From NCBI RefSeq assembly GCF_000336675.1, contig NZ_AOMB01000036.1, forward strand, positions 1 through 48,440: DNA of 48,440 nt. Reading direction: 5' to 3'. Under the pieces are notes generated by a model. It searched no databases. It was given only the letters and a program-made list of their open reading frames with translations, and was not told where the DNA came from. This DNA comes from Halococcus hamelinensis 100A6. GTDB taxonomy: Archaea > Halobacteriota > Halobacteria > Halobacteriales > Halococcaceae. Positions 27,168 to 35,720 of this stretch are shown here, in pieces (the first letter of the stretch is position 1; each line of letters starts with the position of its first letter). The position numbers and the translations under genes were made by a program.

Positions 27168-29282
27168 ATGGTTTCACGTTCAGTAAAGAAACACGCGGGG
27201 CGACTTGCCCAAGCGTTGTTCAGTATTTGGTTCGTACTTACGTTCACGTTTGGTCTCGTTCGGCTGCTACCTGGGGGGCCGATGGCGTACCTCCAAGCGC
27301 AACTTGTAGAACAGAACATAGATACTTCGGCCTTACAAGCCCAAGTCAAGGCATATACGAACATCGCTCCCGATGAGCCGCTCACGATACAGTACATCCA
27401 GTATGTATCATCAGCCCTCCAAGGGGATTTCGGTCGTTCTATCTGGTACGACCAGTCGGTAGGTTCGATCGTTGCAGGCGCACTACCCTGGAGTCTGCTG
27501 CTGGTTGGCGTCTCGATAGCCCTGATATATTTCATCGGCATCGGCGGCGGCGCACTCATGGCCTACAGTGAAGGAAGTCGATTCGATCAGGTTACATCGA
27601 CGGCTGCGATCGTCTTGAATTCGATCCCCTCATACGTGGCTGGAGTTGTCTTTCTATACTTTCTCGGATATCGCTGGCGTCTCTTCCCAATTGGCGGTCG
27701 GATGAACGACGCCACTCAAGTCGGACTGAACTGGCCGTTCGTCGCCGGCGTGATCGAACACCTTGCGCTACCCGTGGCCGCGTTCGTCCTCACCGCATTC
27801 GGGTTCCGGGCGCTCACGATGCGCAGCAACAGCATCAGCGTTTTGGGCGAGGAATTCGTTCGCGTCGCACAGCTTCGGGGCCTTCCCGGACGACATATCG
27901 CGCTCCAGTACGTCGGACGGAACGCAGTCCTACCGCTTTACACCGGTCTCCTGATCTCGATCGGGCGGCTACTCGGAGCGACCGTGATTATCGAGCAGAT
28001 CTTCCGCTATCGTGGGATCGGCTACTATATGTTGGAGGCGATCAATGCCCGAGACTACCCGCTCATGATGGGGTGTTTCATCGTGATCACCGTCACGGTC
28101 GTTCTCGGGGTGTACATCGCCGACCTCACTTACCGGCTGATCGATCCACGAGCTGACACCCGAAGCGAGACCGCAAACATCACCATGGGTAGCCTCTGGG
28201 ATCGGCTCACCATTTGGATCAACCAGCGGCTCTCGGGCCAGTCAGGCGGCGCTGACACTACACATTCGGACAGACAAGCGAAGTTGGCGAAGACGGAGTT
28301 CGGCACGGTCGCCGACTCCACCGACCCGACCACCACGTCCAGAGGCGGTAGCTTCTATCAGTTCGTGGTCGTGCCGCTCAAGATCATCTGGGACGACTGG
28401 CGCACTCGGGTCGGGCTCGCTATTGTCCTCCTATACGTGGCCATTGGACTGTTCGGTCCGTTCGTTATCGCCCCGCCAAATTCCGGACAGGCCCCGCGCG
28501 CGCTGCAGGCGTTCCAAAACTTCTCTCACCCCCTCGGTACCGACCAAGCCGGGCGGGACCTCCTCTCGTTGCTCGTTCACGCCACGAGACCGATGCTCGA
28601 GATGATCCTCGTCGGTGCCGTCTTCGCGACGACCGTCGCGTCGCTCATCGGGATCGTCGCCGGTTACGCGGGCGGGCTGATCGACCAGTTACTAATGACA
28701 CTCTCGGACGTTACCATCGCGATCCCAGGCATCCCGCTCGCGATCGTGCTCGCCTTCATCTTCCAGCCGACCGATCCCGCCGTCATCGGGCTTCTCCTCA
28801 CCGTCAACGCTTGGGGGGGCATCGCTCGCCAGATCCGCTCGGAGACGATTACGATCCGCAAGAACCACTACGTGGAAGCCTCCCAAGTGCTGGGGATTTC
28901 ATCACCGCGGATCCTATACAAGGAGGTCTTACCGAACGTTCTCTCGTTCATCATGATCAAGTTCGTCGCCAGCGCCCGGCGCGTCATCTTCGCGTCCGTG
29001 GGGCTATACTTCATCGGCGCACTTCCCTACACGCTCAACCACTGGGGGGTGATCATGCAGATCGCCTACGAGGGTGGGGCTCTCCTCACGGCTGATCTGG
29101 CCTACTGGCTGTTCATCCCCATGGCAACGATCGTCGTTCTGAACTACGGGTTCATCCTGTTTGCACAGGGGACCGACCGACTGCTGAACCCACGGATCAG
29201 AGCGAAACACAAACGGAAAAACCGCCAGCCTGAGAGCCAATCCCGGAGCGAAAGCGCTTCTCAGACAGCTACTCGTAACTAA
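27168..29282 (+). CDS. Fused DppB-DppC ABC permease (peptide/oligosaccharide importer)
   Basis: 704 residues, about twice a normal permease. Residues 1-330 are a complete DppB-type subunit (FGLVRLLPGGP near the start; coupling loop EEFVRVAQLRGLPGRH). Residues 330-400 are a polar linker. Residues 400-690 are a complete DppC-type subunit (SHPLGTDQAGRDLLSLLVHA; coupling loop NHYVEASQVLGISSPRILYK). No stop or start signal separates the halves, so one polypeptide should form the whole transmembrane pore. The downstream ATPases follow after 6 bases. In most organisms DppB and DppC are separate genes. The coding frame is clean through the linker, so this is not a sequencing-scale artefact that can be seen here, although a lost stop codon cannot be excluded. 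Confidence 0.9.
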   Translation: MVSRSVKKHAGRLAQALFSIWFVLTFTFGLVRLLPGGPMAYLQAQLVEQNIDTSALQAQVKAYTNIAPDEPLTIQYIQYVSSALQGDFGRSIWYDQSVGSIVAGALPWSLLLVGVSIALIYFIGIGGGALMAYSEGSRFDQVTSTAAIVLNSIPSYVAGVVFLYFLGYRWRLFPIGGRMNDATQVGLNWPFVAGVIEHLALPVAAFVLTAFGFRALTMRSNSISVLGEEFVRVAQLRGLPGRHIALQYVGRNAVLPLYTGLLISIGRLLGATVIIEQIFRYRGIGYYMLEAINARDYPLMMGCFIVITVTVVLGVYIADLTYRLIDPRADTRSETANITMGSLWDRLTIWINQRLSGQSGGADTTHSDRQAKLAKTEFGTVADSTDPTTTSRGGSFYQFVVVPLKIIWDDWRTRVGLAIVLLYVAIGLFGPFVIAPPNSGQAPRALQAFQNFSHPLGTDQAGRDLLSLLVHATRPMLEMILVGAVFATTVASLIGIVAGYAGGLIDQLLMTLSDVTIAIPGIPLAIVLAFIFQPTDPAVIGLLLTVNAWGGIARQIRSETITIRKNHYVEASQVLGISSPRILYKEVLPNVLSFIMIKFVASARRVIFASVGLYFIGALPYTLNHWGVIMQIAYEGGALLTADLAYWLFIPMATIVVLNYGFILFAQGTDRLLNPRIRAKHKRKNRQPESQSRSESASQTATRN

Positions 29283-29288
29283 CGACCA

Positions 29289-30350
29289 ATGAACCTCGAA
29301 AAGACTAACCGACAATCGAATCGGAACGACCGGCGGAAGATCATCAGCGCGCGTGACGTCGCGGTCACGTTCGAAATGGATCGCGGTACTTCACGCGTGC
29401 TGAACGACGTCAATATGGACATCTACGACGGCGAGATCGTCGGGATCGTCGGCGAAAGCGGGAGCGGGAAGTCGATGTTCGCCGACGCGCTGTTGAACGC
29501 GGTCGTCGACCCTGGCGTGGCTTCCGGCGAAATTCGCTATACCCCTGAGGAGGGTGAATCCCTCGATGTGCTCGGTCTCGAAGGGAAGGCACTTCGAGAG
29601 TTTCGCTGGAACGACGTCTCGATGGTATTTCAGGGCGCTCTGAGCGCGTTCAACCCGACGATACGAGTTGGCGCTCACTTCAAAGAGACGCTGAGCGCCC
29701 ACGGTGTCGAGAAGCGCGAGGGGATGGAGTGGGCGCGCCAGCTACTCGCCGACCTCTACCTCGACCCGAACCGGGTGCTTGAGTCCTATCCTCACGAACT
29801 GAGTGGCGGGATGAAGCAACGGGCGCTGATCGCGTTGAGTCTCCTGCTCGAACCAGATATGCTGGTGATGGACGAGCCAACTGCTGCGCTCGACCTGCTG
29901 ATGCAGCGATCGATCATCAGACTACTGCGGGAGGTCAGGGACAAGTACAACCTGACGATGGTGTTCATTACGCACGATCTACCTCTCGTTGCCCGGCTTG
30001 CGGACCGTCTCGCGGTCATGTACGCCTTTGAGTTCGTCGAGACCGGGCCGACCGAGAAGATCCTTACCGAACCGTCACATCCGTACACGCGGGAGCTATT
30101 GAATGCGACGCCGGACATCAGCGCGCCGATCGATCAGATGAAACCAGTAGAAGGGGCAGCCCCCGACCCGGTTACCCCCCCTGCAGGCTGCTCGTACCAC
30201 CCGCGCTGTCCGCTCGCCGACGAACGATGCGAAGCCGAAGCGCCCCCGTTCCAGTCGGTATCCCAGAACCACGAAGCAGCCTGTTTCCACTGGGAGCAGG
30301 CGGTCGAAGAGATTCCGATGGCCAGCCAAGGAGGGAACAGCGATGAGTGA
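29289..30350 (+). CDS. ABC transporter ATPase, DppD type
   Basis: 353 residues. Walker A GESGSGKS, Q-loop in VFQGALSAFNP, signature LSGGMKQR, Walker B LVMDEPTAALD and H-loop ITHDLPL are all intact. The C-terminal oligopeptide-transporter extension has the Cys-rich pattern CSYHPRCPLADERC. It powers import through the fused DppBC permease by ATP hydrolysis on the cytoplasmic side. It starts 6 bases after the permease stop and overlaps the next ATPase gene by 8 bases, so the three genes are certainly co-transcribed and translationally coupled. Confidence 0.93.
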   Translation: MNLEKTNRQSNRNDRRKIISARDVAVTFEMDRGTSRVLNDVNMDIYDGEIVGIVGESGSGKSMFADALLNAVVDPGVASGEIRYTPEEGESLDVLGLEGKALREFRWNDVSMVFQGALSAFNPTIRVGAHFKETLSAHGVEKREGMEWARQLLADLYLDPNRVLESYPHELSGGMKQRALIALSLLLEPDMLVMDEPTAALDLLMQRSIIRLLREVRDKYNLTMVFITHDLPLVARLADRLAVMYAFEFVETGPTEKILTEPSHPYTRELLNATPDISAPIDQMKPVEGAAPDPVTPPAGCSYHPRCPLADERCEAEAPPFQSVSQNHEAACFHWEQAVEEIPMASQGGNSDE

Positions 30351-31440
30351 CACTGCCGATCGGCCAGTTGTGACACTCAACGACGTAAGCGTCGAGTTCG
30401 CGAAGAACTCGGGACTGTTCGACCTATTCTCCGAACGGGAAGTCGTAAAGGCCGTCGACGGGGTCTCGATTGAGATCCCAGAAAACCAGGTCGTAGTACT
30501 GGTTGGCGAAAGCGGCTGTGGGAAGACCACCCTCGGGAAGACGACGATCGGTTTACAGGAACCGACTGCTGGGAGCGTCGAGTATCGGGGCCACGATATC
30601 TGGGCCGCAAAGAAGGGCAAGGGTGAGATGCCGTACCGGGAGATCCGGCGTTCCCTGCAGATAATCCACCAGGACCCGGGAAGCTCCCTTAACCCGAACC
30701 GGACGGTCATGGCGAGCCTCATGGAGCCGCTTCGTCGGTGGTACCCCGAACTCGACACCCAAGACAAACGTGCCCGGATCCTCTCGATGATCGAACGCGT
30801 TGGTATGTCCCCTGCACAGGATTACGCCGACCGATATCCCCACCAGCTGAGCGGTGGGGAAAAACAACGGGTCGCACTCGTTCGTGCGCTGATCATGAAT
30901 CCGGAGCTGATCTTGGCTGACGAGGCAATCAGCGCCCTCGACGTTTCGCTTCGGGTCGAGATGATGAACCTGATGATCGAGCTTCAGGACCTCATCGGAA
31001 CGTCGTATCTCATGATCTCTCATGACCTCTCCAACGCCCGCTATATGGCGAAGAAGACCGGCGGCTACATCGGGATCATGTATTTAGGAGAGATAGTTGA
31101 GTTCGGCCCGGCGTCGGAGGTCATCGAAGATCCGAGTCATCCCTACACGAAGGCACTCAAGTGGGCGACACCCGAACTCAGTACGTTCAGCGAGAGCGGT
31201 GAGCGAATGCCGATTCGGAGTATCGACATCCCTGATGCGGTCAATCCCCCATCCGGCTGTCGGTTCCACACGCGGTGTCCGAAGGCTCGTGAGGTGTGTA
31301 CCCAGGAGCACCCCGAACTCGCCGTCGATCCGGCGGATGACCTGTATCAAGCGGCTTGTTTCCGTGATTACGAGGACCACCCTTACTGGGAGAGTAGCGA
31401 TATCACCGATGGAGGCGAGGAGCCTATGTCCAAGATATGA
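30343..31440 (+). CDS. ABC transporter ATPase, DppF type
   Basis: 365 residues. Walker A GESGCGKTT, signature QLSGGEKQR, Walker B LILADEAISALD and H-loop ISHDLSN. It carries the DppF-style N-terminus, with an aligned aromatic insert (NSGLFDLFSERE), and a Cys-containing C-terminal tail (CRFHTRCPKAREVC). It pairs with the DppD-type ATPase to drive the fused permease. The start ATG lies inside the end of the previous gene (overlap of 8 bases) with a good ribosome-binding site, aaggaggg at 30328-30335. It is the last gene of the importer operon; sulfatase 5 follows after 159 bases on the same strand. Confidence 0.93.
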   Translation: MSDTADRPVVTLNDVSVEFAKNSGLFDLFSEREVVKAVDGVSIEIPENQVVVLVGESGCGKTTLGKTTIGLQEPTAGSVEYRGHDIWAAKKGKGEMPYREIRRSLQIIHQDPGSSLNPNRTVMASLMEPLRRWYPELDTQDKRARILSMIERVGMSPAQDYADRYPHQLSGGEKQRVALVRALIMNPELILADEAISALDVSLRVEMMNLMIELQDLIGTSYLMISHDLSNARYMAKKTGGYIGIMYLGEIVEFGPASEVIEDPSHPYTKALKWATPELSTFSESGERMPIRSIDIPDAVNPPSGCRFHTRCPKAREVCTQEHPELAVDPADDLYQAACFRDYEDHPYWESSDITDGGEEPMSKI

Positions 31441-31599
31441 GACTCTGAGGGGTATCCGATCCGTCGTCGCCGATTCGAATGTGGCTCGGCCGCATACGGG
31501 TTTCGAACGCCATCGACTGCCCAAAAACACGACACAACGACCGATTCCGACGCATCAACCTATGACCCAAGTACACAAAACGGCAACGACCATACGACG

Positions 31600-33255
31600 A
31601 TGACTGATACACCGAACGTCCTATTCCTGATGACCGATGAGCATAGCTATCGCGGGCTCGGACATCTCAACGACGACGACGACGGCCGCGGCGAGCCGGT
31701 GACTACGCCGACTTTGGATGAGATGGCCGCCTCAAGTGCGGTATTTGACCAAGCATACTGTCAAATGCCGCTTTGTACTCCGTCACGACTATCGATGCTT
31801 ACTGGGCGTGAGGTACCAGGTGCGGGTGCTTGGGATAATTGGAGTACGTTGCTGCCCGACAGACGAACGATGCCCGAGGCATTCAGCGAGGCCGGTTACG
31901 CAACATCGCTCGTCGGCAAGATGCACTTCGGTGGGAACCGTCAGTTCTGTGGCTTTGAGGACCGTCCCTACGGGGATCTGACGGGAGAGGTGGGCCACCA
32001 ACCGGATCCGATCAGACCGATCGAAGAGAATCGTGGGCTTGGCAGGCCACCATTTAGAACGCGCACTGCCGATGCCGGTGTTACTGAGATTCCCGAGAGC
32101 CAGCTTCAGGAACGTACTGTTCTCACCGAGAGCCTCTCTTGGGTTCGGGAACAGGCGCACGCAAATTCAGACCAACCGTGGTTCCTCTGTGCATCGTTTT
32201 CGCGGCCTCATTTCCCACTGACGGTTCCGAAGCGGTTCCTAGATCGATACTGGCCCGAAGGCGTTACGGAACCAAAGGTAGGACGCGAGGGCGACACGAT
32301 GAACCACCCAGTCGTCGAACATCTCGTAGAGTACTTACGAATAGACGACATCCCTGAGGAGGAGTCGCAAAAAGCTCGTGCGGCGTATCTCGCCTGCATC
32401 GACTTTGTCGACGAGGTGATCGGGGACTTCCTCTCACTCATGGACCAAGGTGGTTTCCTCGAAGATACGATCGTCGTATATGCGTCCGACCATGGTGAAC
32501 TGGCCGGGGAGCACGGGCTTTGGTGGAAAAGTACTTGGCACGAAGCTTCGGCGCGAGTTCCTCTCATGATACAGACACCCGACCACCGATCCGGAGAACG
32601 GGAGGCTGCTCGGTTGGAGACGCCAGTCGGACTGGTGGATCTCTTCCCGACACTGTGTGGACTCTGCGACATCGACACATTGGGAGAGATAGATGGTGTC
32701 GATTTATCCGAAGCCGTTCGCGAGGGAACTGAACCGGACCACGGACCCGTCGTTTGCGATATGCTCAACGAGCGGTGGGGTAAGGGCACCCAGTATCGAA
32801 TGGTCCGGGATGGGCACTACAAGTATATCAGGTTCAGGGGGGACTTTCAGGACCTCTTGTTCGATCTCAAGACGGATCCACTGGAGCAGGTAAACGTAGC
32901 GCTCAAGCCAAGCGGCGACGACGCGGTGGCACTCGGCCAACTCCGAACCTACGTTGAGGAGACGCTTGACTTCGAGAAAGTCGACAAGAAACGCCACACG
33001 GACCAGCGACGGGCCGCAGAGAACCACGTCCTCACTGCCGACGGCCACACTGATATCGACACCTCCGAGTTCCGATCCGATCTCATGAAATTAAATATTC
33101 CGGACACGACCGATGGCAACCTGTATCACCTCCCGGATGGTCGGATCGTAGATGGGGGACTGACGATCTACAAACCCAAGGAGATAATCGAGAACCCAGC
33201 GGATGCCTACGACGATTGGCCCGGTAACGACATCCAGCCGGATGATGATATCTGA
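31600..33255 (+). CDS. Sulfatase 5 (choline-sulfatase-like, Cys-type)
   Basis: 551 residues. Signature CTPSR at 59-63; early metal Asp13 in FLMTDEHS; second metal motif ASDHGELAGEHGLWWK, which recalls choline/aryl sulfatases of the BetC type. The C-terminal 80 residues are an extra polar tail. There is no signal peptide, so it is cytoplasmic. It lies directly downstream of the importer operon, same strand, and may be read through from it. The gene start ATG gives the usual TPNVLFLMTDEH beginning. The substrate might be choline-O-sulfate or an imported sulfated sugar; the importer context favours the latter, but the family look does not decide. Confidence 0.9.
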   Translation: MTDTPNVLFLMTDEHSYRGLGHLNDDDDGRGEPVTTPTLDEMAASSAVFDQAYCQMPLCTPSRLSMLTGREVPGAGAWDNWSTLLPDRRTMPEAFSEAGYATSLVGKMHFGGNRQFCGFEDRPYGDLTGEVGHQPDPIRPIEENRGLGRPPFRTRTADAGVTEIPESQLQERTVLTESLSWVREQAHANSDQPWFLCASFSRPHFPLTVPKRFLDRYWPEGVTEPKVGREGDTMNHPVVEHLVEYLRIDDIPEEESQKARAAYLACIDFVDEVIGDFLSLMDQGGFLEDTIVVYASDHGELAGEHGLWWKSTWHEASARVPLMIQTPDHRSGEREAARLETPVGLVDLFPTLCGLCDIDTLGEIDGVDLSEAVREGTEPDHGPVVCDMLNERWGKGTQYRMVRDGHYKYIRFRGDFQDLLFDLKTDPLEQVNVALKPSGDDAVALGQLRTYVEETLDFEKVDKKRHTDQRRAAENHVLTADGHTDIDTSEFRSDLMKLNIPDTTDGNLYHLPDGRIVDGGLTIYKPKEIIENPADAYDDWPGNDIQPDDDI

Positions 33256-33857
33256 TCATTGAGGGAATATAGATTCGTTCACCAGATGGAGAGCACACCC
33301 AAATCACCCATCGAGGAGGTGCTCGTGCGCAAAATAATTTTGTGAATATTTTCTTATAATACCACAGTTTCCCATACAAATTGGTATCTGACCTTCTAGA
33401 TTTTTGATTTGGCTCAATTGGCTTGAAGAAGTAGAATCGCACGAGCTCGGCTTGTCCGCGGGCAAGCGTAGAACAGTGTTCAGTACTACTTTTCGAGCAA
33501 ATACTTTTGATTTTCGAAGAAATGAGAGTGGAGGCTATCAGCGATAGCAGAGATAGAGGGGTTGGTATATTTGAGAACCATAGACATCTATTTATAGGGG
33601 CCGCATGGTATTTAGTACTGGCAAAGAGCCTGAAACCAAATCATCCGAGAACGACGCGCAGAACGGGTCAGATGTTCTGAAATTTGGTAATGGTACTGTG
33701 GCTGGTATCATAGGTAGAGAACTCAATTTTTGTTACAAACACACCAATAGGATTGGACTCCCCTTTTCTAGCTAACCAAGTGTCATAGTATTGCGAGTGG
33801 TATATTGACAAGCAGCAAAAAAGTTTGAAAGACTATAATTCAGAAGTAATAGCTCAC
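33256..33857. other. AT-rich intergenic region, no gene seen
   Basis: About 600 bases with markedly lower G+C than the flanking genes. Only short, overlapping open frames without family motifs. Together with the decayed transposase next to it, it marks the right edge of the sulfatase/importer block. Confidence 0.5.
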
Positions 33858-34250
33858 AACAAGGAGTACACTATAATCAGATTCCGGGAGGCGTTACTAT
33901 TGAATTTGCGATCGAACAGAGCTCTATCGACGTGAGCGGGACCTCTCGCCTTACTAAACGGACCCTCAATTCTCTCGAGGCGGATATCTCCCCTTTTTTG
34001 ATGTGCAAGGCGTCTATCAAGAGAAGGACTGTGTTCTCCACCAGTTGTACTGTCGCCCACTGAGAGACGTACTCGCCGATCTTCTCCTTCGTATCAATGA
34101 CCTCGTCCTCGTAGCCCTCTCGGTCACCAGCGATAGGTTCTCTTCAGTGATATCGATAGCGACCATCCCAGCGTGATGAAATGCGTTCTTCGCCAACACT
34201 TCGATTTGTTCGGTCTCAAGTGGAAACACCGGTGTCATGCCCTCCACGGT
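33858..34250 (-). pseudogene. Decayed DDE transposase of a haloarchaeal insertion sequence
   Basis: Three minus-strand frames together give a recognisable haloarchaeal transposase. The first (from about 34247) ends HHAGMVAIDITEEN. The second continues PIAGDREGYEDEVIDTKEK and SQWATVQLVENTV. The third gives HVDRALFDRKFNSN, corresponding to the usual DRxFDS block. From memory the intact family reads VAIDIT..PFTGDREGHEDE.IGTKEK..YAYQWATVQLV and later VLMDREFDSQ. At least two frameshifts are present, and both the N-terminus and the C-terminal catalytic part are missing, so it is inactive. I see no clear terminal inverted repeats. The exact IS family was not determined. Confidence 0.75.
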
Positions 34251-34385
34251 ACCGGCTGGTTAGGTATGCTCTCGAAACCAAAACGACCTCCGACTGGCGA
34301 GATCCCTTGGAGTAGAATCGGTCGCTCCTAGAATCACACTTTTGACTAAGAACGGTATCAGAGAAGCGATTGAGCAGAAGGCCTA

Positions 34386-34405
34386 TTAATTGACCGTTCA
34401 ATAAA
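34386..34405. promoter_or_regulatory. Operator-like palindrome TTAATTGA-CCGT-TCAATAAA upstream of P450 A
   Basis: Inverted repeat with arms TTAATTGA / TCAATAAA (7 of 8 matching) around a 4-base spacer. It lies between a TATA-like ctattaat (34383-34390) and the GTG start at 34412, so a bound repressor would block initiation. The same design recurs at 36453-36466 and 38627-38646. Confidence 0.65.
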
Positions 34406-34411
34406 CTGCGT

Positions 34412-35617
34412 GTGGCAACGCAAAACCCCGAGCTCGATATGAAGCTCCCGAGCGGTCTCGAACCATCACAGCGGCGGGTGGACCCGTTCACCTGGTACGA
34501 GACGATGCGCAGCACTGAGCCCGTCCGATACGACGAGGAACGCGAGCGGTGGGACGTCTTCCGCTACGACGACGTCAGACGGGTGCTCTCGGACTACGAA
34601 ACCTTCTCCTCGGCGGGGTTGTCGGATTTCGATTCGTTCGACGTTCTCGGAACGGTTCTCGTGGATGAGAACCCGCCGGAACACGACCGGCTTCGCGGCG
34701 TCGTCGACGAGTTCTTCCAGCCAGGAAACCTCGAATCGCTGCGTTCGTCGGTTCGCTCCATCGTCGATGAGCAACTCGACCGGACGCTCGAGGACGGCCC
34801 CGCTATCGATGCTATCGGACAACTTACGGCTCCGGTCACCGTTCTCACGATCTCCCGATTACTTGGCATACCACGTGAGGACTGGGATACGGTCAAGCAG
34901 TGGAGTGACGTCATGGGCGGTGGTGGTGCGTCGGAATCAGAGGACTGGAAGGATGCTCAACGAACATTCAAAGAGATACGCGAGTACATCGGCACGCTCC
35001 TCGAAGAGCGTCGAGGCGAAGACCGTGACGACGTGATTTCGGCGATCACGAGCACCGAAGCGTCCGAGAACGCCCTTTCGAAGGAGGAGCAGATCTCGTT
35101 TTGCATCTTCCTCTTCCTCGCCGGCCACTCGACCACGACTCATGCGGCCGGAAGCGTGCTCTGGACGCTCGCGGAGGAGAATCAGTACGAGAACTTGCGT
35201 GATGGCAAGCTCGACAGGGAATTGACGTTCGAGGAGTCGCTTCGCTACCGAGGACCCGTTCAGTCGCTCTCCGGTCGTCACACGACCGAAGAAGTGGAGC
35301 TGAGTGGTGTGACGATCCCAGCCGGCGAGCAGGTCACCTCGTGGATCGGGTCAGCCAATCGGGACCCGGAGGTGTTCGACGACCCGGAACAGTTCCAACC
35401 GGACCGACGGGCGAATCGCCACATTGCCTTCGGGTTCGGCCCGCACGTCTGTCTGGGGGCACCGCTCGCGAGACTGGAAGGTGACACCATCCTCGATGCC
35501 GTCACTGACCGGATTCAGGACATCGAACTCGCGGAGGAATCCTTCGATCCGGAACCCATGTCCTGGCCGCTCACCTACGGGCTCGATAGCCTTCCGATGC
35601 GGTTCTACGGGATGTAA
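34412..35617 (+). CDS. Cytochrome P450 A
   Basis: 401 residues from the GTG at 34412. A TATA-like ctattaat centred about 26 bases upstream supports a leaderless start; an ATG nine codons later is the alternative. P450 landmarks: I-helix FLAGHSTTTH (oxygen-activating AGxxT), K-helix EESLR (ExxR), and the heme loop FGFGPHVCLGAP with the proximal ligand Cys347. It is a soluble, bacterial-type class without a membrane anchor. It hydroxylates an unknown organic substrate using O2 and electrons from a ferredoxin or flavodoxin that is not encoded nearby. A TetR-type regulator follows on the same strand after 103 bases, and an operator-like palindrome lies in its promoter. Confidence 0.93.
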   Translation: MATQNPELDMKLPSGLEPSQRRVDPFTWYETMRSTEPVRYDEERERWDVFRYDDVRRVLSDYETFSSAGLSDFDSFDVLGTVLVDENPPEHDRLRGVVDEFFQPGNLESLRSSVRSIVDEQLDRTLEDGPAIDAIGQLTAPVTVLTISRLLGIPREDWDTVKQWSDVMGGGGASESEDWKDAQRTFKEIREYIGTLLEERRGEDRDDVISAITSTEASENALSKEEQISFCIFLFLAGHSTTTHAAGSVLWTLAEENQYENLRDGKLDRELTFEESLRYRGPVQSLSGRHTTEEVELSGVTIPAGEQVTSWIGSANRDPEVFDDPEQFQPDRRANRHIAFGFGPHVCLGAPLARLEGDTILDAVTDRIQDIELAEESFDPEPMSWPLTYGLDSLPMRFYGM

Positions 35618-35720
35618 CGAGCGGCCACTCACCGCTTCTCGAAGGAGAAACGTATAGAAGAGCGGTCCCAAAACAGTATACAATGCCGCTCAGACAGCCG
35701 ACATACGTTGTGATCGGTAT

